Origin: Chionis minor
Lineage: Eukaryota; Chordata; Aves; Charadriiformes; Chionididae
Direction: 5' to 3'
Assembly: GCA_013398295.1 (NCBI GenBank)
Contig: VZSF01007799.1
Location: 567,361-631,360, forward strand
Length of the DNA stretch: 64,000 bases
The stretch's first letter is position 1. Every line of letters starts with the position of its first letter. Positions 12,021 through 26,069 of this stretch are shown here, one piece after another. The notes below the pieces were generated by a model, which searched no databases, was not told the DNA's origin, and saw nothing but the letters and a program-made list of their open reading frames with translations. The position numbers were made by a program, and so were the translations under genes.

Positions 12021-15000
12021 CGATTAAGGTTGCTTCAACTTGAAAAATAGCATGTATGTGAGCAAAAAAGGTATAATATGTTAATACTCAGATTTGTAAG
12101 GAAACAGAGAACTCCTTCATATACAGAGAAGTTTTCATGCTACTTTATGGACATTTGACAAACATTCAGTGTGTCAGGAATAGCTCATTTCTATTCTAGA
12201 GGCTTGTTATATGTGCAACTTCCAGGGACTTCCATTTGTAGAGGTTATATAACTTAACATGTAACTTGGCCAGGATATGCAGACTTGGAGAACACAAGAC
12301 TTGAATTTATTTAGTAATGAAGTTGCTGACTAAAGTGTATACATTTCTGCCCAAAGAGACCAAGTCTTTCAACACAAGCTAGCCATCAGCTCAAATCCAA
12401 TCTAAGAATTAGGAAAAAAAAAAAGGAACCACCTGATTTTGCACTATCCTAAGACCACACTGAATCATAGGTATGGCCCAATGTTTGTCATCTTGCCTAT
12501 TAAATACAATATCAATAGAAGACTCTGTTTCTACACTTCAGTCCAGGTAAAGACATGACATCCAGTGAAGGAAAGATTCTGGATATGTTCATTAACGGTT
12601 ATGTAAACAGCAAATGCTTGTTTTACACAGGTATTGGTATGCTTCAGTTCAAAGTTTTAATGAGTACTACATGCTCCATCTGTCATGATGCAGACACTCT
12701 GGAATGCTCTGGAAATTTTTATTTAGGCTCTGCAACGTGTAAGATAAGGAGAAGACCAGCACCTAAGCAATTTCACTGCAAAATGTAACAGCTGCAAGAC
12801 ATTTCCTTTCCCCAGACTACCTTGCTGCTTGAAATCAAGTTCTAAGCATTTAACAATTTACTGTTTTTTCTGACCTGCTGGAAAGACTGCAGAAATAAAG
12901 TTTCAGAATAATTTGATGGAACTGTAAAAAGAAATAGGTTCCTTCAGAGGAGGAGGGAAATGGAAATTTTGTCAAAAATTCGTGTAGACTCCCCAAGACC
13001 CAGTAAGATTTACTCCCTGAATCCTGCAGAACAAGGCCAGTGGCAGCAAAGAACTGGGAATGACTTCTGAAGAAAACAATCCGAGCTATATCGGTTATGT
13101 TATATCTGTTGTTACAGGCTAACTACTGCTTGTGTAAAACATAGCATTTGGGATAGTGCGGCTTCCTAACCAGGGATGTGGACAGACAGTTATCAAGCAT
13201 AATTTGCTATTTGTAGTTGGTCAAAGATAATGAGTGTGACAAGGACCATAATGGTAACATTTAATCAACAAAATGGGTCCCTCCATCCGTGTGGGCAGGC
13301 TGTGTCTATCAGCAGTTTCCTGAGAGCAGCCATCTCTGCTTGTCCCTTCTGGGTGGTGGAAGGTATTTTGGTCACATCCAAGGGTTGTCTGGCTTGCTGT
13401 CCCCTCACCACCTGTCTGTGGCCACCTGTGGGAAGCCCTGAGGGGTCCCATCACTGTGCCCTCCCATTTCCTTTCTTCTTTCCTTTCCGCAGCCTCTGAA
13501 TGCCATCCACCACAGAATCAAAAAAAATATGTCTAGGAGTACATGAGCATAAAAGTAATGCCATAGTCATATGGGAAAGGGGGTAGGATTTCTTACTGCA
13601 AATGAAACAGGGGAAAGGGAACCTGTCACCTTGTGGTGTTTGAGAAGAAAAAGCTTCAGAAGCTTGTACCTGAGGAGAAAGTTGCTCAAACTTGAGATAA
13701 AATGATTAATAGCTGAAACTTCACATTGTTTTATGTGACTGTTTCACACAATGGAATTCTGGATGGGATTCATACATAAGACAATTCTACAAAAAGCGCG
13801 TGCTTTGCCATTACTCCCTTCTCATGACAATGACAAGATCTGCAGCCTACCTGGAAAGCCAGAGCTTTTCAAAGAAAGACACAATTTGAGGTTGATGGAG
13901 GTGGCCCTCAATGTTGTCCCTTCTTTCCCAGGGAGGCTAAGGACGGTCTCAGAATAAAACAAAAGGAATCTGGTCTGCAGATAAGTACGGGGTGCTTTGT
14001 CTTACTGTTGCCAAAGAAAATATGCACTTACTTCTGCATGGATTCTGGGTTCAAAAAGTGAATTTTAAATTGCAGGACTTAGGTGTATTTCTTGGATAAT
14101 AGTGTATGCTTTTACTAGACCCTGATTTTACGTTGTGGCAAGATTTAGACGTACAACAACCTTCCTGCCATGCACCATATTTTTCCATCGAAATGAAGCA
14201 TGGTTTTGTAGGCACCACAGTATGCTCTGTGACAGATCTCTGACCTGGCAGTGATGGGACCAGGATCAATAGGAAATGTCAAGGACTACATCTGTTCTGT
14301 ACACTACTACAAAATCTGCAAAAGAAAAGTTTCACTGATGTGGCTGCTTCCCATTGCATGCAAGCAGTAAGTGAACTGCTGGCCTTTATATATAGGGCTC
14401 TGACTTCATCTAAAATGAGAAGTGCAAGAAATGCTCTGATACTTCACATTAGTGTCAGAGCAGCATTTGTGATCTTAAGGCGGCTTAGGACTCATGAGAA
14501 GCAGTTCTGAGAACACAGGGGCTGAGGGTTTAAACATAAGCTAAGAGAGTATATCTAATATAATGTACTCATCTAACTACTAGTCAGAATCTGATATGAG
14601 GAAATTCATAAGACCTCCTCCATAGTCCAATGAAAATTTCTCTGGTGAAAATCTGTAATTAAAACATAAATACAATTGAAATGACTACGCAATGTAGTAC
14701 AGAGCCTAAGACTAGCTACCCAAGTTAAACAATTATATTATGAAGTTTGAAAATGCAATTTCTATTTCTAAGAAAAATGTATTTTTCTTATAGTTTGTGT
14801 GATTCTTCTTGTCAGCGGATATAGTTCTGATTACGAGAGACAGTGTTCACAAATCTGTGACAGTTCGGTCTGTGCATGAACGGGAGCACCTTTCAGAATC
14901 AAACTCACTCCTGCAGCTATCTCTGTGTGAGTATCTGAATCTGTTTCTACCATAATTTTATACTTGCTTTATAGTCAAGACATTCTGTCACATCTAAAGA

Positions 15001-18000
15001 AACAGACTGACTGAATGGGAGTTACAATATTGCTAAAGGTCTAAGACTAGACAAACAGATTTAAAGGAGTAGCAGGATTGTAGTATAAATAATAATGAAA
15101 AGCTTTCTGCTTTTGCAATGCACCCGAATAGCTAGATCTCTCCCATCAACAGATGCTGTAATGAAGCATTTCCACTGCATGACATTATCAGATTAGATGA
15201 TAGTTCTTCATTATGCCTCACTGAAAGTAGGTACTTTCTTAATGAATGTCATATACATTCAATATCCAGATGTTATATTATAGTGATGAGTAATTTCATT
15301 TTTCTCATATGCTCAAAAGAAAGGGGATTCCCTCTGATGACATTAACACTTGCAAAGAAATAGATAAACCTCCACATGCCACCCCTATATGAACTTGCTG
15401 CTCTCTAATTTTATGCCTGCCTTACTTCAGAGGGAAACAACACAGAAAGGAAGACTTTGTGCACATAAATGAAGTAAAATATTGATAAAGACTAACCAAA
15501 ATGTGATGACTTTTTATCAGTTTAGGCTCATACTGCAATCACAGAGTTTACATTGTGATGCTGCAGGTGAGAAAAAGTATATATAACTAAAAATGTTTAG
15601 TGCAAAAGAAGATTAATAGAAATAAAAGCTGAAATGCAGAATTTTGCTTATACTGTTCAAATAACCTTTAAAAGATTAACTTTACCAGTAAAGCACTGAT
15701 AAAAATCCAACCACTTTCAGGTGTACACGATTTGTCACCATTAATATTGGAGTGGGAAAGAGAAACATGGCTCTAACCAAAATTATATCAGTCTTTATTT
15801 CAGCAATTGAAAAAGATAACCAAATATAATTTTCTATCATTTAGAATATAAAATGGGCGCTCCAGGAATTACCACTGTCTTGCAGTTTACTCTGTCTCTA
15901 GCTTATTTTGCGAGTGACAATCAAGATATTTGCTTCATTGAGTCCCATGAGTAACTGAAAAGCCTTGTTAAATTGATACTGGGGAAAGGGTTTTCAAAGA
16001 CTTCTGCCAGCTGAAAACACACTTATTGTGTACCTACAACTTCCACATGTACGTGTGTGGAAAGAATCCAGGGAGACAGTAACTGAATTTACTATCAACT
16101 GCTTGCAGGTAAATTTTCTAGTTTGTATCCATTGTCCTCCAACATGAAAATTCTGTACTTAGGCCATATAATCTTGCCTAGCCTTTTCAGAGCACTATTA
16201 CTTAACAGAAAGAAATACTAATAGAGATTCAATCCATATACTGCAGGGAACAGGTCCTTCTCCCATGCACTAAAGCACAATGTCAAAGCTGAATAAGTAC
16301 CACATTAAAGTAAAGATTTGGAGTTGCATGATTCAGACATTATCAATGTTTAAATAAAAGCACCAACAGTAAAAAATAATCTTTTATGAGACCATGTGGT
16401 CACATTTTTCCTCTTTCCTAAATACATCAGTTTGAAGGATATACACAACGCGACCTACAGAGGAAGCATCATTATTTTAAAGGAATGACCACAATTCTGG
16501 AAGATAGGACTTTTTATTAATCATAGCTCTGGTCCACCAGGAAATTAAACCTCTAACCCCTTCCTTACTTTTCTCATGGTATCAGCTATGATGGCACTTA
16601 ATTACCTCCAGAGTCAGCTCAACTTTACTGTTGTAATACACATTAGAATAAAAAAACCCTATGTAATTACTAGTTATAGTCAACATGTGATTAATCAGTT
16701 CAAATAGAATCTATTAAAGACCAACAACAGCTAACTGTGGAGTTTGTATCCACTGTCTGTGTTTTCCAAGAAAAACATAGCCCCCCCCAGCTCTGATTTA
16801 TGGAAATTGCCTTTGATTTGTATTGCCTATATTCCTCTCACAACTAATTTGTCCCAAATCATTCTCAAAAATTATTTTCTTACTTTGCAATAAAATATTT
16901 CCATAATATAATTTCTGAATGCCTATTGCCCCATGTTGTGTCTTGCTTCTCATCTCACACAGATTGTTGTAGACAAGGAGTAATTACACTGAAATCAGTA
17001 AAATTAACTACACCTGGGAAATTCAAAGACTGTCTTTGAAATCTTCTTTATCTTTCCTAATTTTGTACATGATTTTCTCTTAGAAGACTATTTTGACCTA
17101 CAGTATATCTATTAACATGAATGCCAGCAGTAATATTTGGAACATATTAGAGAAAAGACTCATAGGTCCAAAAATGTGCTTCTAACATTAATTACTCATT
17201 TGATTACAATATGATCAACAGCTTTAGGTAAATTCTCATTGCAATATAGAGTGATAAAAAAATTTCAATAATAGAAATAATAGTCAAAGTTACCATTCAT
17301 ATTCTTAAAAAAACACTTCCTAAAAATCTTGTATCTTTGGTTTCCAAGTAACCAACAAACTTAAAGTAAATTTAGAGAAGTGATTATGGAGTTCTGAGGA
17401 CCAATCTGAACTAAGATGAAAACTCTGACAGGAAAAAGTAGGGCCATAGAGAAAATTGACGATGGCTCTAATATTTGCTTCAGAGAAGAAACCTGCAGCA
17501 TTTTAAGGCATTTGCCACTTCAGGATGTAACCTTCTCCCTTCCCTTCTCGACCTCCCTTGTGATTAATCTGATATGTAATGGTTTGGGGAGCTGAAATAC
17601 TAAGTGTGCTTTACCTGTTTGTATTTTCAATATTTTATATTTTGATTGCCTGTCAGTCACCTCATCACTTTCTCCATACATAAAGTGAAGCTGTCAACAA
17701 GAAAAGGGGCAGAACAACCAATCATAAAGAAAATACGGAAAGGTCAAAACCCAGCCAAACCTCATTTTAATTGGTTTATGTAGCTGGAAAGGCAGAAATG
17801 AGTTGATATGAGGTCAACCATGAAAAAGAGAAAAATTAAATGAGGACAGATGAGGACAGGGTGACTAAAACAGTATTAATATTCTTGCCAGCACGACGAG
17901 GTGAGAGGTGGACAGAGCAAAAGCTGTATGGTTAACATGGCAAGCCAAACGGGAACACCAGGTGTGAAGGCAGCCGATAGGACACTGCTGACCATACTGA

Positions 18001-21000
18001 TAAGGAGATTAAATTGAAAGGAATAAAAACAGGTCTCTGAGCCTTATGCTGGTGATGGAACAGGGTGCAATTCAGAATGTAATAAAGGGAGCTGGGGAAC
18101 ATGACTTGAATTGTCAGATAAGCACTGATATTAAATTCCATCTTTCTAGCAGTTATGAGCTACTCTGATAACATTTGTCTAATTAAAAATATTTACCAGT
18201 GAAAACTGCTGCACCACTATCTCCAGGAGTCTTTCTAACTTCAGCATATAAAAATGTCAGCCTCTCCAGTTGTCCCTGAGTATTCTTCTTATTTTTCTAC
18301 TCAATTTAATTCTTTTTGCCCCTACACTGTCTTTTTGTATTGGGAAGAAGGAAGCATTGCAAGCATGAACTAGCTTACTAATGGTAAAGTTCAACTCAAC
18401 TAGTATTCAGAAGTATTGCTGTCATCTTTGGACAGTAAAGCACGGTTTCCTCTGAGATACCTAACAATAAGGTGTACCTCATAATGACACAATAACACAA
18501 TAAACCATCTCACAAATACAGTTCAACAGGAAACAGGTGCAATCCTGCAAAATTTGAAGATTGAAAGCCTTCCGTGACTTACTTTGTATTGAAACAAGCC
18601 CAGAGAACTATGTACATACAGCCTGTGGGCTCATTCCCAAGTCATTAATTTGGTACATAAGATTCATAGTTCAAATTTCTGAATCAGGTCCTGCATTCGC
18701 CACTGCAGACTTGAGATTCCACATAAGCCGTACAGGTCCCTTCTCCCCATGCTCACCTTAAGCAGTCCCCCCAGCGTCCAGCAATCTGCAGATTAGTGGG
18801 TTTCAGAATTAACTAAATTTGCCTCATTACGTTTTACAGCTCACGGACTTTTCTTCCATGAATTTACTTAATTATTTTTTGAACCAATTTTGCTTGTGGC
18901 TTCCAAAATGTCCTTAGGTAACAAGTTTAATTACAAACTGTTTTTAAAAAATACTGATTTTTTTTTTTTTTTAAACCTGCTTCCTGGTGATTTCATTGAA
19001 TATACACAAGTTTGTCTATAAGAAGTAGTTAATAATCATGAATATCAGTGATTTGTTCAGTCAAACTCAACATATCTCTGTATATCATAGGAACAGGACT
19101 TCTAGTTACAGATGGGAAGTAGGTCACTGGATAACGAAATTTATAAATTGAAAATACAAGCCCTTGGAGGAAAGATAACAAAAAGGGACAACTCGTGTCA
19201 TGTAAAAAAACCTGTAACGTAAAAAGCTACAGTCCAAACACCTGAAGGTCTCTAAGTTGCTGAGACATATGGCAGCTAATCTGATGTCTAGCATTATCAG
19301 AATTGGTAAAATCACAGTAATGCTGTACACAGAGAACCGATGCATTCCCTGATGGCAGAACCCCAAATTGTGGTTCCTCTATTTCACATTGAAGTGTGAA
19401 GACATTTTTAATGTAAGGAAGCATTTTACAACTGAAGTGTAGTTTCAATACAACAGCAAAGATCCAATTCTTCAAAAGACTTCCACAATGACGGTGACTC
19501 ACTATAATACGATATAGCCAATGCTTTATTTTGACAAAAAAGCATAACATATTTTCAAAGCCGTGAAATTCAAGTGAATCTAGTAATCCTAAGAATGTAG
19601 GACAGCACCTAGTCAGCTACACAAAACTCCGCTCTAATGGTGCTGATGACAAAAACTGCTTAATTTACTCAATTTCAGTATCCCTACAATGTCCATAGCT
19701 AGTTAGGTCCAGGATTTTGATTGGGGCTCCTATTCTGTGCTGGGCATTTTGTCAGGTTTGTAACACCTTGCTGGAAAATTTTAACTGGTTTGTGTAATGT
19801 AAGCATGTTTATAAATGCCCTTGTGAAAACCACATACTGTATTAAAAACCTCGTGAGGCAACAAGCCTTTCCAACTCCTTTTGAAAATGTGTTTCAGCCT
19901 TTCAGGGTGGTAGGACAGGTAAAGCAACTGGGTTGATTTTAAGATTGGTTTAAGCCTAGGTTGAATTTTCTACATATATACCTTTTATTCTTAGAAGAGG
20001 AGACTAACGTACACTTTTTTGTTTTCATTTGCCACTGAATATTTCCTGTCAACTACAGAAAAGATTCTTAGTAATATACAACAGCTTGGAAACAAGTCAT
20101 ACTTCAAGCAAAACTATTAATAGTTGTTTAATTGGTTCACAGATACACCTAAGAGAGCTATTAACTCTGGTTCAGTGGTATTGATAAAGCTATCTTTTTC
20201 ATTTAAGTAAGAAAAATACCTACTTTTATAGATGGAATTGTTTCAGATTGCTAATGTAAATCTTGAATAAATTACTTTAGTCATTAGGATTAACTTAAAT
20301 CTACATGAATATTATATGATAATGAGTATTTCACATACTAACTGTGTATACGGTTCTCTGAGACAACTAATTGCATTTTCAGAGAAAATCAGGACTTATA
20401 AATATAGAATAATGTTGACAATATTAATATAGATTTCAACACCATCCAACAAAAGTCAGTATTGGAGGATGAATTTTGTCTCTAAGATACCAACTCTGAC
20501 ACTAATTAAAGTTTGACTTTAATCATTCCAATACAAATAATAAATGATAGGCAAGAGAGAACATGCTGACCTATATATAGGGACAATTCATTGAGGTTGT
20601 CTAGCATTTTTCGTTATGCAAACCTCTTCAGATATAAATATATCAATAGCTATTGAAAAGACACTGAAATATCATATTCTTTGTGTATCTGTGAGCATGT
20701 GTGCGCATTTTTGTGTGTCTCAGTGCAGGCCAACAGCAAAGATCTATCTTGTAATGTTAACTCAAAAGGGCTAAATTAATCTCTGGCATCATGACTACGT
20801 TACAGACACTGGCATTATATCAACAACAAATATAGCATACTATTTACAGTTATATTTTTTCCAAACACCTCAGTGAGTTAATAGGAAGTATAAAGCAAAA
20901 ATGGAAATCTTTTCCCAATTAGTCTAACATGAAATTCGAAGGACAAAGTAAACAATCTAACAAGTAAGCTAAAATGCTGATCTTATACTTTTGAAACTGG

Positions 21001-21462
21001 CAAAAAGAGTTATGTTCCTATTTTTGTTATCAAGGAAGTGACCATTTGTAATCTAACTAACTTCACCTGAAATAATATTTTTTGAATCACTAAAAAACAA
21101 AAAAAAATCTGAAAAATTTTAAAAGAAATGAACAGACAGGTGACAATACCTTTTTAAAAAGGAAGAGCTGCCTCAGTCATGAAAGAATTGTCATTGTGAT
21201 AATATAATATGCCAGTACTTCTGGCAGTATATGCAAGAGAACCAGAGAGTTTGTGCAAGGTCACTGCAAATACAAGATGCGTCAACCTGGTGAAGTTCCT
21301 ACAGCAACATAAATGTTTTTATGAGCAGCAGGTGAATTCCTGCAAAAGACTCTAAAGCTATTAACAGCTCGGTAAGGAGTACATAATAATAGGTTGTTAA
21401 CTCAGCCTCCCTGACAAAAACATCAAGAAAGGGCACTTTGAAATCATTAATACTAATACAGT

Positions 21463-21491
21463 AAAAAAAAAAAAAAAAGAAAAGAAAAAGA
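21463..21491. repeat. Poly-A run with A/G tail
   Basis: Sixteen A are followed by GAAAAGAAAAAG. No retroposed sequence could be recognised upstream, so it is treated as a simple repeat. Confidence 0.8.
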
Positions 21492-22104
21492 GAATTTTTA
21501 CATTATGTTTCTTTAAATCAACAAAATAAACATTCATGATTTTATTAGGGTACAAAACTAACAAAACTATGTAGGAGTTACTGAATAGCATAGCCTTTCT
21601 ATGAATTCAAGTTGGCTAGCAAAATCATGCATTTAGATGAGAAGCTCCTCTAATGTGCATTTTTCATTCCAACAACCATCCCCCAGCACCCTCACCTCCA
21701 CAGCTTTTACTGAATACATGGTAAAATGCTTGTACTAATATTAAACATGGAAATAGTACATTTCATTGCATGAAAACAGAATGGCTCTCTTTAAATGAGC
21801 TTCCTCTTTCCCTTTGGATTTTTCTCCCTTTTACCAGAATGACTGCTTTGAGGACATCACTACTTAATGAAAAAGAGATTGCCCATATTATGCAGTCTGT
21901 GGCTTTGTCTCCATTTCAGTGTGAAAAAAATGTTAAAAGAAGAAAACGAGTAACAATCTGTCCTTCTGCATCTTTAGTGTGCGGTTCCAAATTAGTATCA
22001 GAAGAAGAGAGGCAAAAAAAAGAAACTTTCTCTGTTTTTCCCCTAAAAAGGAATATATGTCTTTTTACCTGTATATCCCCAAATATCTGCAGAATGCATC
22101 AAGG

Positions 22105-23130
22105 ATTGCAGGAAAAAACTGCAAGTGGGGCAGAGTCTAGTTGGAGGTCTGTGACTAGTGGTGTTCCCCAGGGGTCAGTGCTGGGTCCAGTCCTGTTCAA
22201 TGTATTCATCAATGACCTGGATGAAGGGATGGAGTGTACCATCAGCAGGTTTGCTGATGACACAAAACTGGGAGGGGTGGCTGACACACCAGAAGGCTGT
22301 GCTGCCACTCAGCGTGACCTGGACAGGCTGGAGAGTTGGGCAGAGGGAAACTGTATGAAATTCAACAAAGGCAAGTGTAGGGTCCTGCACCTGGGGAGGA
22401 ATAACCCCGTGCACCTGTACAGGTTGGGGGGCTGACCTGCTGGAAAGCAGCTCTGTCGAAAGGGACCTGGGAGTCCTGGTGGACAACAGGATGACCGTAA
22501 GCCAGCAATGTGCCCTTGTGGCCAGGAAAGCCAATGGCATCCTGGGGTGCATCAAGAGGAGTGTGGCAAGCAGATCAAGGGAGGTCATCCTCCCCCTCTA
22601 CTCTGCCCTGGTGAGGCCACATCTGGAGTCCTGTGTCCAGTTTTGGGTTCCCCAGTTCCAGAAAGACAGGGAACTGCTGGAGAGGGTGCAGCAAAGGGCC
22701 ACAAAGATGATTAGGGGGCTGGAGCATCTTTCTTATAAGGAAAGGCTGAATGAGCTGGGTCTTTTTAGCCTGGAGAAGACTGAGGGGGGATCTCATCAAT
22801 GCTTACAAATACTTAAAGGGAGGGTGCCAGGAGGAGGGGGCCAGTCTTTTTTCAGTGGTGCCCAGTGACAGGACAAGAGGTAACGGGCACAGACTTGAAC
22901 ATAGGAAGTTCCATCTCAACATGAGAAGAAATTTCTTTCCTTTGTGGGTGTCAGAGCACTGGAACAGGCTGCCCAGAGAGGTGGTGGAGTCTCCGACTCT
23001 GGAGACATTCAACACCTGCCTGGACGCCAACCTGTGCAACCTGCTGTAGATGGACCTGCTGTGGCAGGGGGGTTGAACCAGATGATCTCCAGAGGTCCCT
23101 TCCAACCCCTAACATTCTATGATTCTATAA
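22105..23130 (+). mobile_element. CR1 LINE, about 1 kb 3' portion with broken reverse transcriptase
   Basis: This fragment encodes, across three frames, the C-terminal part of the CR1 ORF2 reverse transcriptase. [15 protein letters not shown] and the catalytic FADDTKLGG box lie at about 22160-22270, followed by [14 protein letters not shown], the [11 protein letters not shown] segment and finally [13 protein letters not shown] near 22960-23000. Frame shifts near 22435-22480 and 22770-22800 break the protein. The 3' end has CCCTTCCAACCCCTAACATT and then the CR1 octamer (ATTCTATG ATTCTATA). The 5' boundary is approximate. A long open frame from 21770 runs by chance from unique sequence into this element and is not a gene. 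Confidence 0.93.
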
Positions 23131-23697
23131 AAAAATTAAAAAGTGAAAGGAATAACTCATGTTGGAACATTCCTTCATTTAGACAAAGATAAAACCTCAC
23201 ATATGTCTCAAGAAGGTATGTACATATCTTCTTGATTTAATATGTGAATCCATCTTTATGGTTGTGAAAGAAGAATTTATGAACAGTAAGTTGTTTGCGT
23301 ATTATGAAAACACTGTCCTTGCTTCAGTTCTTAACATAATTTGGGTTTATAGATGAAGACTTTGGGGAGAACTTTTAAGCTAGTTCTTCTTCTAAGTAGG
23401 TCTGAAGGAAATGTTCTGACAGGTTTTAGAGAAATGGAGACCTGGACATTGTATTTAACTCGTAAATAAGGAAATTATTTTTGCTTAGACATCCATCCTT
23501 TGGCAGCTTCGCTAGTTATATTTAGATCGTGGCTCGTGAAACTCACCATTCTTTATGTAAAAATATGTCAAACTTTCAACCCCAAAGTTAGACTCCTGAA
23601 TATGTGTTAAGGTACCTGAGGGAGCTACAACTCTAACTTCAGATACTACTAAAACATACCGCACCTAAACTCAAAGGTGAATGCACTGAAACTAGTT

Positions 23698-23740
23698 AAT
23701 AATAACAGCACCAACAACAGTAACAACAACAATAATAAAA
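23698..23740. repeat. AAC/AAT triplet-type low-complexity repeat
   Basis: The segment reads mostly as AAC, AAT, CAC and CAG triplets (CAACAACAGTAACAACAACA). It is a short imperfect simple repeat. Confidence 0.85.
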
Positions 23741-25923
23741 TGTTGTAAGTTGAGAGTCCGTTCTCTATTTTGTTAATTCAGGATTAAACATGTTAAACTT
23801 CTTACCACTTCCTTTTGTGCAATTGATACATTCTCTCTGAAGAGACATTTTTTTTTACACAATATGTTAATCAAAATCACCTATAGTTTGTCCTCAGGAG
23901 TGAGCTGAAACTTACTGCACTATAAAATCACTGCATCTGATTTTTGACCCTACCTATTCACATGCTTAAGATCAACAGCTGATTCCTGCAGTTAACATTA
24001 TTATTCTTGCTGTATCACTAAACTATTTTTAAAACTCTTTTTTCTGAAGTTCAAATGTTGAATGGCTAGAAAAACATTTAATAATTACTTTTATTAGGAA
24101 TCAACGTTTGCTATCAGTGGATTTAGCTTTCTTAGCTTTCCTTGAGGTACTGAACTAGCTGTGTGGTGCTAAGTCTGTTGTCTTAAAATAGTTTGCATAC
24201 CTCCTATGCCCATACGCTTGAAAGAATTTGAAAAGCATTTATTCAAAACCATTAATGCACTTTTACTATATTTGTGCAGGTCTTCTAGCAGTTACTGGAA
24301 TAAGCATTATACATGCAATTTTCCTTGGGGAAAATGGTATTGGCTACAGACATGAACACAAGATCAGCAGAGATTGAACTATGTTTTTTTTTTAAATCAA
24401 GTCCACTAGGCTTGCTTAAACAGCATTATATTTCTTGTTGAGACTTTTTGGTTCAGCAGGAATGGCAACAGTAATAGCTCTGTAGGCTACTTTATTATTA
24501 AATACAAAGGTTTAGGAGCTATCTCTAAATAATTGACGACAACGATTAGGACAGTAGCCAGACCGGGCACCTAATGGAGAAGGCCTAGCTCAGAATTGCT
24601 TTGATGAACCCTTTGCTGCATGTAATTGATATTTAGAGGCCTGATTTCTTTTTCTCCTAATAGTAATTATATCAGTGTCATTAATAATAGCTGCTGCAAG
24701 GTCCTTAAGTTCTTTCCTGCAGGCAAAAATTGTATCTGGTCAGAGAGTCTCATAATTATTCACTCTCGTTTTCAACAGGTCTGAGACCTATTTTTTTCTC
24801 TTTTTAGAATCTAAGGCTTTTACAGTTCTTCCCTTGGGAAACTAGGTTAATAACAGCAGAATAGGAAAACTGAGAAGATTGTTTAACACCACTTACTATG
24901 CTAAAATAAGCTAGGAGATTTCATTTCAATGATTATCTCCCAAAGCACATTTGTAGTGATTCTTTTTTAAAAACATTCACCGGACGTGGTTCATTTCCCA
25001 GGAGCTTCAAACAGCTGAGAATGCCAGAGGCACTTCCTTGGAGCCCTGGTGCCTTGCTGCGACATGCTGATCTGCTCCCGCAGCTATGGTCAAATACTAA
25101 GGTCTGCTTAATACTACTATCCAAAAGCCCTTATAAATCCAAATTACTCAGCACTCTTGTTTTTATGACTACGTGCTGAAAATGTAATGAAAATATATTA
25201 CGGCTTAAGTCCTACATTTGTTGCTTCTAGTCACATCAGAAACATTTTACTTGTAGGCAGCAGATTGCTACTTACGCCTCAAATAATTTGAAAAATTGAA
25301 AAATATTACAGGAGCAAAGTGTTCGTTTTAAGAGTATGATTAGCACGAGGCTAAAAATCGCCCAAGTGATCATTCAATGTTAACAGCATAGTGCTCACTA
25401 TTTTATGCTGAGTATACTCACTGACTGGCCAGGCACCTGAAACGCTCATATGCTCATGCCTATTGTTATAGGCCTTTTCCTATTCCCCAACCTGATGTTG
25501 ACTTTAAAATTTAGTCAGGAAGCTTGCAAGAGTATCAAGTATACTATGGTAAGTATAGCAACAATAAAGGAATATGCCCAGAGAAAGAAGCAGTACATGC
25601 TAATAGTTCAGCCACAGAAGTCCCAAATGAACAATGCCTGCTCATGAGTAACGTGACACAGCCTGCAGGCTCTCTTCAGCCTCATGTGGATTGGAGCTGC
25701 TGCATATATTATTCTTCATGATTTAGAAATCTAACATAAAAGCAACATCTGAACCAAGAAGGTACTGGTACTTAAGGAAACAGGGAAGTTGAAACATAGT
25801 TTTGTCTGCAATCCTTCTAACTCAGTTAAACATTATGCAAAACAAGGAGGTGGAAAGCCTGGAGTGGTTTAGCTATCTATGTAGTAGGGAGCTTGAGGGT
25901 TAATGAACCTCCCACGTGTCACA

Positions 25924-26069
25924 CAGACCTCACAGAAAGGCATAGGGCCATAGAAGAGAGATGACTAATTTTACTTCACCTTTCCAAAATGTCACCCAGA
26001 CCTCACAGAAAGGCATAGGGCCATAGAAGAGAGATGACTAATTTTACTTCACCTTTCCAAAATGTCACC
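25924..26069. repeat. Perfect tandem duplication, 2 x 73 bp
   Basis: The 73-bp unit starting CAGACCTCACAGAAAGGCAT at 25924 is followed directly by a second copy from 25997 with no difference that I can see. GTCAC precedes both copies, so the junction shares a few bases of microhomology. The identity implies a recent event, or an assembly duplication. Confidence 0.97.

Noticed and set aside
13221..13499. Overlapping 77- and 89-codon frames on opposite strands in a GC-richer patch
   Set aside because: Mutual antisense openness reflects base composition. Neither translation has a recognisable domain.
21770..22435. The longest open frame in the window (221 codons, plus strand), ending in reverse transcriptase motifs
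   Set aside because: Its first 110 or so codons are unique sequence with no domain, and the rest is the CR1 copy starting near 22105. It is an accidental in-frame join and not a gene.
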